NCBI RefSeq assembly: GCF_049116215.1 | Contig: NZ_JAGDZB010000004.1 | Coordinates: forward strand, 186,001-250,000 | DNA: 64,000 nt | Direction of reading: 5' to 3' | From: Shimia sp049116215 | GTDB lineage: Bacteria; Pseudomonadota; Alphaproteobacteria; Rhodobacterales; Rhodobacteraceae | Part shown: positions 53,262 to 61,782 of the stretch, in pieces | How positions within the stretch are numbered: position 1 is the stretch's first letter | Layout: each line of letters opens with the position of its first letter | Made by a program: the position numbers and the translations under genes | Notes under the pieces: generated by a model | Database searches by the model: none | The model's input: only the letters and a program-made list of their open reading frames with translations | What the model was told of the DNA's origin: nothing

Positions 53262-54206
53262 TTAGCTCGCCAAGCGCCCTTGATCGGCATCTTGTACAAG
53301 CGCGTTTAAGTGGCGCAGGTATCGCGGTTCTTTCAGGCGCCGCGCGACGTTGGCACAGAGCAAGGCGGTGACAAATGGACGTTTCCTTTGTGACACCTTT
53401 TGCAAGAGACGATCCAGATACGGCACATGGGCTCTCCGCGCTCGGTATAGCTTGTAAAAGGCCGCCCGACTCAATGTGCCCGCGCCTGCTTTCACCAACA
53501 CCCGATACAAAATCTGCATCTCCAACAGGTCTTCCTCCGGAGTGGTGCCCAAATGTGGCGTTGGTAGCAAAACCGTATTTTCGCGCGCAAAAAGAGCGGC
53601 ATGAACGGCGTCCATGGCTTGGGTTGGGTCGTAAATCACAAAACAGCGGTCCGCCGTGGCGGCCATATCAGGTGCAAAGCCATACTGTCCGTCAAAAGCA
53701 ATTTTGCGAGAGTTTGGAAAACGCTTGTCCCAGCCCGCCAATCGCGGTGAAAGGGTGGCTTGTGGTCGCACCGTCACAACCTGCGCATCGGTTGCCACAA
53801 TCGAATAGGCGGCGGCGGCATAGCCACAGGATCCGGCACCGTAAAACACCACCTCATCAAACTCGTCAAAGAAGCCGTCATCAGACAGGCGATCAAAATA
53901 GGCAATCACCTCGGGATCGCGAAACCAGGTGTCGCCATCGCTCAAGACACAAAGGTGCGACCACCCCAACTCGCGTACCAGTTCCCACCCCAACGGATGG
54001 CCCGTGTCCTTGCGTTTTTGAATACTCTCAATGGTTTCAAAGGTGACCAGAAGGACAGGTTTGTCCTCCACTAAGGTTGCCCAGTGGCGTTTTCCCAGCG
54101 GTTGAAAGTGCCCATGCGAATCTGCAACGTGCTCCAATTGCGCGAGCCATTCATCCCGTGACAATCCAAGCATCGGCGTGTCAAAGCCGTTTGCGGTGTC
54201 CTGCAT
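53262..54206 (-). CDS. conserved hypothetical protein with a GAGSCGYAA motif
   Basis: This 314-residue soluble protein has a central Rossmann-like pattern: VVFYGAGSCGYAAAAYSIV, then VVTVRPQATLSPRLAGWDKR. The small-residue turn with Ser-Cys resembles a nucleophile elbow of alpha/beta hydrolases. The C-terminal part is Arg-rich and helical. I do not recognise a family. Related Roseobacter proteins have been labelled phosphoadenosine phosphosulfate reductase, but the usual PAPS reductase motifs are not visible here. It stands alone upstream of pyrC and divergent from coxD. Confidence 0.6.
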   Translation of the reverse strand: MQDTANGFDTPMLGLSRDEWLAQLEHVADSHGHFQPLGKRHWATLVEDKPVLLVTFETIESIQKRKDTGHPLGWELVRELGWSHLCVLSDGDTWFRDPEVIAYFDRLSDDGFFDEFDEVVFYGAGSCGYAAAAYSIVATDAQVVTVRPQATLSPRLAGWDKRFPNSRKIAFDGQYGFAPDMAATADRCFVIYDPTQAMDAVHAALFARENTVLLPTPHLGTTPEEDLLEMQILYRVLVKAGAGTLSRAAFYKLYRARRAHVPYLDRLLQKVSQRKRPFVTALLCANVARRLKEPRYLRHLNALVQDADQGRLAS

Positions 54207-54412
54207 CTCGATGTTTTTCCTTACGCCCCTGGCCTTTATGGCCTGATGATCTGGCCCTGTTTGGTGGCCTTTGCGGGAAAGATATAGACCATTTGCGGCG
54301 AAAATTGGGAGCGCTTTGCGTTTTCTACAACTTTTGTCGCGGGGGCAAACGCTTGACGTGGGCTAAGCTCCAATGCAGCGTGACCGGAGCATTTTTAGCC
54401 AAAGGCGCCCCT
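54207..54412. other. divergent region between the hypothetical gene and coxD
   Basis: This 206-bp gap should hold promoters for both directions. A TTGACG at about 54353 has no matching -10 at normal spacing. I see no clear operator or RNA gene. Confidence 0.35.
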
Positions 54413-55321
54413 ATGCAGGACATCGAGAGCATCGACAATATTCAACGGCTTCTGGCAGAAGAAGGCTACGTATGTGGTCGGCCGCTGGCGACGGTTGTTT
54501 TTCTGGCACTGCGCTTGGGGCGACCGATTTTCCTAGAAGGCGAAGCCGGGGTTGGAAAAACTGAAATTGCCAAGGCGCTTTCCGCTGCTTTGGGGCGCAG
54601 CCTGATCCGATTGCAATGTTACGAAGGCCTTGATGCCTCCAGCGCGGTGTATGAATGGAATTTCGCTGCTCAGATGGTGGCCATCCGCACTGCTGAAGCC
54701 AGCGGTGTGGCGGATCGCTCCGTATTACAGGAAGAGCTGTTTGGCCCGGAGTACCTTGTCGAGCGCCCTTTGCTAAAGGCAATGCGAGCAGACTCCGCCG
54801 GTGCGCCAGTACTGCTAATAGATGAGCTTGATCGCACGGATGAGCCGTTTGAGGCCTTCCTATTGGAGGCGCTCAGCGATTTTCAGGTTACGATCCCGGA
54901 AATCGGCACCATCAAAGCGCCTGAACCTCCAATTGTGATTGTCACCTCCAATCGGACGCGAGAGGTGCATGACGCGCTGAAGCGTCGGTGCCTGTATCAT
55001 TGGGTCGACTATCCAGATTTTGATCGGGAAATGGCAATTTTGCGCGCCCGCGCTCCGGAAGCCGCGGAGAGTCTTAGCCGGGAAGTGGTGGCCTTTGTGC
55101 AGCGTTTGCGCACCGAGGACCTCTTTAAAAAACCCGGTGTGGCCGAGACCATCGATTGGGCCAAGTGTTTGTTGGCTTTGGATGTTTTGACGCTTAGTCC
55201 GGAGGTGATTGCCGATACTTTGGGCGCGGTGCTTAAATACCAGGACGACATTGCAAAGCTGCAAGGCTCAGAAGCCAAACGTCTCTTGGACGAGGCGCGC
55301 GCTTCTCTGGAACCTGCGTGA
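54413..55321 (+). CDS. coxD: CoxD-like MoxR-type AAA+ ATPase
   Basis: This 302-residue AAA+ protein has Walker A GEAGVGKTEIAK, Walker B VLLIDELDR and sensor 1 IVIVTSNRTRE. It matches the CoxD/MoxR ATPases of carbon monoxide dehydrogenase clusters, where CoxD acts with CoxE and CoxF to mature the Mo/Cu centre. I chose ATG 54413 (MQDIESIDNIQRLL); the frame is open back to 54077. It begins a plus-strand cluster ending in coxSLM. Confidence 0.92.
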   Translation: MQDIESIDNIQRLLAEEGYVCGRPLATVVFLALRLGRPIFLEGEAGVGKTEIAKALSAALGRSLIRLQCYEGLDASSAVYEWNFAAQMVAIRTAEASGVADRSVLQEELFGPEYLVERPLLKAMRADSAGAPVLLIDELDRTDEPFEAFLLEALSDFQVTIPEIGTIKAPEPPIVIVTSNRTREVHDALKRRCLYHWVDYPDFDREMAILRARAPEAAESLSREVVAFVQRLRTEDLFKKPGVAETIDWAKCLLALDVLTLSPEVIADTLGAVLKYQDDIAKLQGSEAKRLLDEARASLEPA

Positions 55322-55346
55322 TGCTTCATTTGACCCAAAATATCTC

Positions 55347-55374
55347 GGAGGTTACTGGGGGCTGCCCCCCCGGT
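55347..55374 (+). promoter_or_regulatory. SD plus loop-out hairpin in front of coxE
   Basis: GGAGG (55347-55351) is a strong SD but lies 30 bases from the ATG at 55382. Between them ACTGGGGG (55354-55361) pairs with CCCCCGGT (55367-55374), eight pairs with one U-G and a 5-nt loop. Folding brings the SD to nine effective nucleotides from the ATG. Confidence 0.45.
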
Positions 55375-55381
55375 GCGCTGG

Positions 55382-56638
55382 ATGGCTGAATACCTTCCAC
55401 TCGAGGTCCCTGACGATCCAAAACTGACGCAAAACATCACGTGGTTTGCGCGCGCTTTGCGCAAGGCTGGATTGCCCATTGGTCCGGGACGCGTGATTGA
55501 TGCAATTCGAGCCGTCGAGGCAGCGGGGTTCACCAGCAAGCAGGATTTCTATTGGACCTTGCACGCTTGTTTCGTGTCTCGACCTGAACATCGCACCGTT
55601 TTCTCGCAGGTTTTCCGGCTCTACTGGCGTGATCCACGCTATCTGGAGCACATGATGGCGATGATGTTGCCAGCGGTGCGCGGCGTGCAAGAGGAACGCG
55701 CGGGACAAGCTGGTGAAAAACGTGCGGCTGAGGCGCTCCTTGATGGCGCCACTCAAGACCTTCCCGAAGATATTGATCAGGAGGAGGCTGGTACCGAAAT
55801 CGAAATTGACGCTTCTCTAACCATGTCTTCAGAGGAGAAGCTGCGCTCACTTGATTTTGAACAAATGAGCACGGAGGAAATTGCGCAGGCGAAGCGCATG
55901 CTGTCGCGCCTGAGCTTGCCGGTCAAACCTATTTTGTCTCGGCGCACCAAATCGGATCCGCTTGGGCGCAAAATTGATTGGCGCGCCACTATGCGGCACT
56001 CCATGCGCCAAGGAGGAGACTTGTCTGGCTTGGCCCATAAAAGTCCGCGTATCCGTTGGCCCAACCTTGTGGTGATTTGCGACATCTCCGGCTCCATGAG
56101 CCAATACAGCCGCATGGTGCTGCATTTCTTACACGCGGTTGCCAATCAAAAAGGCGCCGGATGGGCAAAGGTTCACGGCTTCACTTTTGGCACACGCCTA
56201 ACCAACATCACCCGTCATTTGGTAACCCGGGACGTAGACGCCGCGCTGGCGGCGGCTGGGGCGGAAGCGCAGGATTGGGAAGGCGGCACGCGGATTGGGG
56301 AGTGCCTGCACAGTTTTAACCGAGATTGGTCGCGTCGCGTTATGGGGCAGGGCGCCGTTGTTTTATTGATCACCGATGGGTTGGACCGTGGTGCGCCCGA
56401 AGCGCTGACCAAAGAGATGCAGCGGTTGCACCTGTCTTCGCGACGTTTGATTTGGCTGAATCCGCTCCTGCGGTGGGAAGGGTTTGCCGCCAAAGCACAA
56501 GGCATTCGGGCGATGTTGCCACATGTTGACAGTTTCCGCGCCGGCCATTCCATTGCTTCCATTGAAGCGTTGGCGGAGGCTTTGTCACGTCCCGACGATA
56601 TAGGGGAAAAGGCACGGCTCCTAGGGGAGCTGCGTTGA
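55382..56638 (+). CDS. coxE: CoxE-like VWA-domain protein
   Basis: This 418-residue protein has the CoxE N-terminus (NITWFARALRKAGLPIGPGRV), a charged middle and a von Willebrand A domain with the MIDAS motif DISGSMSQYSR. CoxE works with the CoxD ATPase in cofactor maturation of molybdenum hydroxylases. The start is ATG 55382; a GTG three codons earlier (55373) falls inside the hairpin stem. Confidence 0.9.
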   Translation: MAEYLPLEVPDDPKLTQNITWFARALRKAGLPIGPGRVIDAIRAVEAAGFTSKQDFYWTLHACFVSRPEHRTVFSQVFRLYWRDPRYLEHMMAMMLPAVRGVQEERAGQAGEKRAAEALLDGATQDLPEDIDQEEAGTEIEIDASLTMSSEEKLRSLDFEQMSTEEIAQAKRMLSRLSLPVKPILSRRTKSDPLGRKIDWRATMRHSMRQGGDLSGLAHKSPRIRWPNLVVICDISGSMSQYSRMVLHFLHAVANQKGAGWAKVHGFTFGTRLTNITRHLVTRDVDAALAAAGAEAQDWEGGTRIGECLHSFNRDWSRRVMGQGAVVLLITDGLDRGAPEALTKEMQRLHLSSRRLIWLNPLLRWEGFAAKAQGIRAMLPHVDSFRAGHSIASIEALAEALSRPDDIGEKARLLGELR

Positions 56639-56727
56639 TGGTCCTGAGCCTGTGAAACATAAGGAAAAAGTGGACCTTGCTGTTTGGTCGAACGAGCCCC
56701 ATGTTTTTTGCTCTGAGGGAGGGTGGA

Positions 56728-57696
56728 ATGCGCCAAGAACTTGAAGGTGCGCCGGAACTGGCGCTGGATTGGTTTCGCGCAGGACGTGGGGCGGCCTTGG
56801 CCACTGTGGTTGAAACCTGGGGCTCTGCACCACGTCGAACGGGGGCGCAAATGGTTGTGTCCGGTGATGGCCAGATTGAAGGCTCGGTGTCTGGCGGTTG
56901 TGTCGAAGGTGCGGTGATGGTCGAAGCCATGGACGCGATTGAAAGCGGCAAAGGCACCTTGTTGGAATTTGGCGTAAGCGACGGCGATGCCTTCGCTGTT
57001 GGCTTGGCCTGCGGTGGCACTATCAAGGTTCTGGTCGAGCCTGTGGGAGCCGTTCTCACCGAAGACGTGCTGTCGGAATTGGTTGAGGCCCGCGCCGCGC
57101 GCAAAGCGGTGGCCTATATTGCCAATGTCGACACTGGCGGCGGCACATTGACGGAAACCGGATTTGCGGACCGCTTTCGCATGGACCGTTCTGGCGTGGA
57201 AGAAGACGGCCGCTTTGTTGCGATTCACAATCCACCACTGAGGTTGGTTGTTGTGGGGGCTGTGCACATCGCGCAGGCTTTGGTCCCAATGGCACGCCTT
57301 GCTGGTTTTGATCCCATAATCGTTGATCCACGAGCTGCGTTTGGCTCAGAGGCGCGGTTTCCTGGGGAGACTGTTGTGGAGGAGTGGCCGGATGAGGCTT
57401 TGCAGAATGTTGGCATTGATGCCCGCACCGCGATTGTTTTATTAACCCATGACCCCAAGCTGGATGATCCAGCGCTGCACATCGCTTTGAAGTCAGGCGT
57501 TTTTTATATCGGTGCCCTTGGCAGCAAGAGAACCCATGCCAAGCGGGTTGAGCGGCTTCAGGACGCCGGGCATTCGGATCAAGCCATTGTCCGCATACAC
57601 GGTCCGGTTGGATTGGACATTGGCGCGGCAAGCCCGTCCGAAATCGCAGTGTCGATCCTGGCGGAGATGCTGACGGTGTTGAGGAAAAGCACATGA
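56728..57696 (+). CDS. XdhC/CoxF family protein
   Basis: This 322-residue protein belongs to the XdhC/CoxI/CoxF group, which binds molybdenum cofactor and helps its sulfuration and insertion into hydroxylases. The N-terminal domain has the GSVSGGCVEGAV motif (Cys58) and the C-terminal domain a Rossmann-type VVGAVHIAQALVPMARLAG. It has a strong GGGAGGGTGGA SD; a possible ATG at 56677 is less well placed. It overlaps the next gene by 4 bp. Confidence 0.93.
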   Translation: MRQELEGAPELALDWFRAGRGAALATVVETWGSAPRRTGAQMVVSGDGQIEGSVSGGCVEGAVMVEAMDAIESGKGTLLEFGVSDGDAFAVGLACGGTIKVLVEPVGAVLTEDVLSELVEARAARKAVAYIANVDTGGGTLTETGFADRFRMDRSGVEEDGRFVAIHNPPLRLVVVGAVHIAQALVPMARLAGFDPIIVDPRAAFGSEARFPGETVVEEWPDEALQNVGIDARTAIVLLTHDPKLDDPALHIALKSGVFYIGALGSKRTHAKRVERLQDAGHSDQAIVRIHGPVGLDIGAASPSEIAVSILAEMLTVLRKST

Positions 57697-58679
57697 AGTT
57701 TGGTGCCGTGCCAGTTGAAGCGGCTCTGGACGCCGTGTTGGCGCACTCCTTGGTTGCTGGTAAAAGGATCCCCAAAGGAACGGTCCTGCAAGAAATGCAC
57801 CTGCAAGCCCTAGTCAACGCAGGGTTTGAAACTGTTGTCGTGGCCCAATTGGACCATGGCGATGTGCCCGAGGATGTGGCGGCAGCCAAATTGGCGGAGG
57901 CTATGCTTGTTGGAGTTGAAGGCGTCCGAGCCACAGGTGCAGGCGCTGGGCGCGTAAACCTCTACGCTGAGGGCTGTGGCGTGATCCGCATCAACGCTGA
58001 GATCGTGCAGCAGATTAACTCGATTGACCCGATGATCACGGTTGCAACCGTGCCAGATTTTCATCGGGTTGATTCGGATGGCATGGTCGCGACCATCAAG
58101 ATTATTGCTTATGCTGTACCATCTTCTGCACTGGCGGAGGCGAAAAAAATTGCGCGCGGAGCGGTGTCTTTACGGCCGCCTGTTTTTGAAACTGCAACTC
58201 TGATTGAAACCACCATTGGAGATGTTCCATCAGACAAAGGCCGTCGCGCGATGGCCGGGCGTGTCGAGCGGATGGGCATGATGCTGTCGGACAGGGTCTT
58301 GGTGCCGCACCAGGAAGAACCATTGGCGCAGGCGATCCGCTCAGCCCCCGGGGACATGATCTTTGTCCTAACAGCCTCCGCAACGTCAGATCCGCTGGAT
58401 GTCGCACCGCAGGCTCTGCGGGATGCAGGTGGTCAGGTTGAGCGGTTTGGCATGCCAGTTGACCCCGGAAATCTTCTGTTTCTGGGGGGAATTGACGGCA
58501 AGCCCGTGATTGGTTTGCCCGGCTGTGCCAGGTCTCCCGCTCTCAATGGTGCGGATTGGGTTTTGGAGCGTGTGATCTGCGGAATTGAGGTGTCACATAA
58601 TGATATTGCGGCCCTGGGGGTGGGGGGATTGCTAAAGGAAATCCCAATCCGTCCCATGCCTCGCGAGAAAGGCATCTAA
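57693..58679 (+). CDS. stand-alone MoeA-like molybdopterin-binding protein
   Basis: This 328-residue protein has an N-terminal MoeA-like half (AHSLVAGKRIPKGTVLQEMH) and a molybdopterin-binding MoCF-type half (GDMIFVLTASATSDPLDVAP and GKPVIGLPGCARSPALNGAD). In many cox clusters this domain is fused to a C-terminal MobA-like nucleotidyltransferase. Here the protein stops at PREKGI and no MobA-like gene follows. It overlaps the XdhC gene by 4 bp. Confidence 0.88.
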   Translation: MKFGAVPVEAALDAVLAHSLVAGKRIPKGTVLQEMHLQALVNAGFETVVVAQLDHGDVPEDVAAAKLAEAMLVGVEGVRATGAGAGRVNLYAEGCGVIRINAEIVQQINSIDPMITVATVPDFHRVDSDGMVATIKIIAYAVPSSALAEAKKIARGAVSLRPPVFETATLIETTIGDVPSDKGRRAMAGRVERMGMMLSDRVLVPHQEEPLAQAIRSAPGDMIFVLTASATSDPLDVAPQALRDAGGQVERFGMPVDPGNLLFLGGIDGKPVIGLPGCARSPALNGADWVLERVICGIEVSHNDIAALGVGGLLKEIPIRPMPREKGI

Positions 58680-58819
58680 AAAAGTCGCTTTGTGCTGCGC
58701 TTGCAGCTACGACCAATGTCTACGCCGCCTAATTAAATTGTTAAAAAAAGCGGCTTCTCAAGTTGCATGGTGGCTGCTTTACTCTTGCTCAATGACAATA
58801 GCTAAATTGGGAGGAGCCA
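58680..58819 (+). other. gap between the maturation genes and coxS
   Basis: This 140-bp AT-rich stretch (with TTAAATTGTTAAAAAAA) separates the maturation and structural genes. It likely holds a separate promoter for coxSLM, but no clear -35/-10 pair is visible. The strong SD GGGAGGAG (58809-58816) belongs to coxS. Confidence 0.45.
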
Positions 58820-59305
58820 ATGTCACAGGTCACCATGACCGTGAATGGCAAAGAAATGTCCGGCGATGCCGAAGGACGCACTTTGCTCAGTCAATTTCTT
58901 CGAGAAACCCTTGGCCTGACTGGCACGCACGTTGGATGTGATACCAGCCAATGCGGCGCCTGCGTGGTGCATGTTGATGGTGTCGCAGTCAAGTCCTGCA
59001 CTATGTTGGCGATGGAAGCGGAAGGCGCATCGGTTGACACAATTGAAGGTCAAGCGGCGCCGGACGGTACGCTGAATGCGTTGCAACAGGCGTTCCAAGA
59101 TCATCACGGCCTTCAATGTGGGTTCTGCACGCCAGGTATGATCATGTCTGCGGCGGATCTTTTGAAAAGCAACCCGCAACCTACCGAAGCGGAAGTGCGT
59201 CACCATCTTGAAGGCAATATTTGCCGCTGCACCGGCTACCACAACATCGTGAAAGCGATCCTGGCGGCGAGTGGTCAAGATGTGAGCAGCATTGCAGCCG
59301 AGTGA
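58820..59305 (+). CDS. coxS: form II CO dehydrogenase-like small (2Fe-2S) subunit
   Basis: This 161-residue protein carries two 2Fe-2S clusters: C40, C45, C48 and C60 (plant-type) and C100, C103, C135 and C137 (the GFCTPGM and CRCTGYHNI motifs). It passes electrons from the Mo centre to FAD. It starts right after the GGGAGGAG. The gene order S-L-M is that of form II (BMS) clusters; form I clusters run M-S-L. Confidence 0.95.
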   Translation: MSQVTMTVNGKEMSGDAEGRTLLSQFLRETLGLTGTHVGCDTSQCGACVVHVDGVAVKSCTMLAMEAEGASVDTIEGQAAPDGTLNALQQAFQDHHGLQCGFCTPGMIMSAADLLKSNPQPTEAEVRHHLEGNICRCTGYHNIVKAILAASGQDVSSIAAE

Positions 59306-59404
59306 TCCACAGTCCCGCGTTTGAGGAGGCGCGGATTTGTGTGATTTTGATTTCAAATCGGATGTGAGAGGCTTTGGCCCGCTCTGATTTTAGGGAGGAT
59401 AAAC

Positions 59405-61768
59405 ATGCCTAAGGACAATGGCATTGGCGCCAGCCCCAAGCGGCGCGAAGATGTCCGGTTTCTAAGTGGAACCGGCAATTATACAGACGACATTCAAGTC
59501 AACGGTCAGGCCTACGTACATTTTTTGCGCTCTGACATTGCCCACGCCAAAATCAATGGCATCAATCTGGACGCGGCGTCGGCTATGCCGGGGGTGATCA
59601 AGATTTTCACCGGTGCGGATTTTGAAGGTGTGGGTGGCATTCCCTGTGGCTGGCAAGTGACAGACCGACATGGCGAGCCGATGCAAGAGCCGGCGCACCC
59701 GGTTCTGGCGCAAGGCAAGGTACGTTACGTGGGGGACCAGATCGCCGCCGTTGTGGCCGAAACCGTAGAGCAGGCCCGCGACGCAGCGGAGGCGATCGAG
59801 GTCGATCTCGAAGAGCTGCCGGCTGTGGTTGATATGAAAGCCGCCTTGGAGGACGGCGCCACAAAGGTGCACGACGATCTGACCAGCAACCTGTGTTACG
59901 ACTGGGGCTTTGTTGAAGAGAATAAGCCTGCGGTGGACGCCGCGTTTGAGTCGGCGGCACATGTCACAACGCTCGAGTTGCGCAACAACCGTCTGGTGGC
60001 AAACCCAATGGAACCACGTGTCGCGATTGGCGATTTTAACCGCGCAACCGGTGACAGCACGCTCTACACAACCAGTCAAAACCCACACGTGATCCGCCTT
60101 TTGATGGGCGCGTTTGTTCTGGGCATTCCGGAACACAAACTACGGGTTGTTGCTCCGGACGTTGGCGGTGGCTTTGGCACAAAGATTTTCCACTATGCCG
60201 AGGAAGCCTTCTGTACCTTTGCGGCCAAAGCCCTGAACCGTGCGGTGAAGTGGACCTCAACACGGTCTGAAGCGTTCATTTCGGATGCCCATGGGCGAGA
60301 CCACGTAACCAAAATCGAGCTGGCGCTGGACGCGGACAACAACTTTACAGCGTTGCGGACTGACACTTACGCAAACATGGGCGCGTATTTGTCGACATTT
60401 GCGCCGTCGGTTCCAACCTGGCTACATGGCACGCTGATGGCGGGCAACTACAAGACGCCATTGATCTATGTGAACGTCAAAGCGGTCTTCACCAACACAG
60501 TGCCAGTGGATGCCTACCGTGGCGCTGGTCGGCCGGAAGCGACATTCCAGCTTGAGCGCGTGGTGGACAAAGCGGCGCGCGAACTGGGTGTGGACCCAAT
60601 TGCCCTACGTCGTCAGAACTTTATCACCGAGTTCCCCTATGCCACCCCTGTGGCGGTGGAATATGACACCGGCGACTACCACGGCACCATGGATGCGCTT
60701 GAAAAGATGGCGGATCTGTCGGGGTTTGAGGCCCGTCGTAAGGCCAGTGAAGCTCGCGGTAAACTGCGTGGCTTCGGTGTGAACTGCTACATTGAGGCTT
60801 GCGGTATCGCGCCCTCAAATCTCGTCGGGCAGCTCGGCGCGCGCGCTGGATTGTATGAAAGCGCAACAGTTCGGGTAAACGCGACTGGTGGCCTGGTTGT
60901 AATGACCGGCTCACACAGCCATGGCCAAGGCCACGAGACCTCTTTCCCACAAGTGATTGCCGAGATGATTGGCATTGACGAAAGCATGGTCGAGATTGTG
61001 CACGGCGATACGGCCAATACCCCAATGGGCATGGGCACCTATGGCTCGCGTTCGTTGGCGGTTGGCGGCTCTGCTATGGTTCGGGCAACTGAGAAGATCA
61101 TTGCCAAAGCCAAGAAGATTGCCGCGCACCTGATGGAAGCGGCTGACGCGGACATCGAACTCAAAGATGGTGCATTTTCCGTGGCTGGCACCGACAAATC
61201 GGTGGCTTGGGGCGATGTAACGCTGGCCGCCTATGTGCCGCACAATTACCCGCTTGAGGACATCGAACCGGGCTTGGAAGAGACCGCGTTTTATGACCCT
61301 GCAAACTTCACCTATCCTTCCGGTGCTTATGCCTGTGAAGTGGAGGTGGATCCTGACACCGGCAAGGTCACCATTGAAGCGTTCAACGCAGCAGATGACT
61401 TTGGCAACATCGTTAACCCGATGATTGTCGACGGTCAGGTGCACGGCGGTATTGGGCAAGGCATTGGCCAAGCGTTGCTTGAAAACGCAGCGTATGATGA
61501 GAACGGCCAGTTGCTGAGCGCGTCTTATATGGACTACGCAATGCCACGTGCCAGTGATGTGCCTTTCTACGGCGTGGACCATTCTAGCCAAACGCCTTGT
61601 ACTCACAATCCGCTAGGTGTGAAGGGTTGTGGTGAGGCCGGCGCCATTGGGTCTCCTCCAGCGGTGATCAACGCAGTTGTTGACGCGTTGCGCTCCGGTG
61701 GGCATGACATTCACCATATCGATATGCCTGTGTCGCCGTCGCGCGTCTGGCAGGCGATGAACGGATAA
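59405..61768 (+). CDS. coxL: form II CO dehydrogenase-like large (Mo) subunit
   Basis: This 787-residue molybdenum hydroxylase has the signature AYRGAGR at residues 370-376, which marks form II (BMS) enzymes. Form I CODH has AYxCSFR with the copper-binding Cys. The catalytic glutamate is E744 in GCGEAGAIGSPP. Other Mo-cofactor motifs are VAPDVGGGFGTKI and GSHSHGQGHETSFPQV. Form II enzymes may oxidise CO poorly or use another substrate, so the gene name is by homology only. Confidence 0.94.
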   Translation: MPKDNGIGASPKRREDVRFLSGTGNYTDDIQVNGQAYVHFLRSDIAHAKINGINLDAASAMPGVIKIFTGADFEGVGGIPCGWQVTDRHGEPMQEPAHPVLAQGKVRYVGDQIAAVVAETVEQARDAAEAIEVDLEELPAVVDMKAALEDGATKVHDDLTSNLCYDWGFVEENKPAVDAAFESAAHVTTLELRNNRLVANPMEPRVAIGDFNRATGDSTLYTTSQNPHVIRLLMGAFVLGIPEHKLRVVAPDVGGGFGTKIFHYAEEAFCTFAAKALNRAVKWTSTRSEAFISDAHGRDHVTKIELALDADNNFTALRTDTYANMGAYLSTFAPSVPTWLHGTLMAGNYKTPLIYVNVKAVFTNTVPVDAYRGAGRPEATFQLERVVDKAARELGVDPIALRRQNFITEFPYATPVAVEYDTGDYHGTMDALEKMADLSGFEARRKASEARGKLRGFGVNCYIEACGIAPSNLVGQLGARAGLYESATVRVNATGGLVVMTGSHSHGQGHETSFPQVIAEMIGIDESMVEIVHGDTANTPMGMGTYGSRSLAVGGSAMVRATEKIIAKAKKIAAHLMEAADADIELKDGAFSVAGTDKSVAWGDVTLAAYVPHNYPLEDIEPGLEETAFYDPANFTYPSGAYACEVEVDPDTGKVTIEAFNAADDFGNIVNPMIVDGQVHGGIGQGIGQALLENAAYDENGQLLSASYMDYAMPRASDVPFYGVDHSSQTPCTHNPLGVKGCGEAGAIGSPPAVINAVVDALRSGGHDIHHIDMPVSPSRVWQAMNG

Positions 61769-61782
61769 GCGGAGGAAATATC

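Noticed and set aside
54077..54412. N-terminal extension of the CoxD-like protein
   Set aside because: The extra 112 codons overlap the divergent gene and its promoter and do not resemble MoxR-type N-termini; the ATG at 54413 fits the family.
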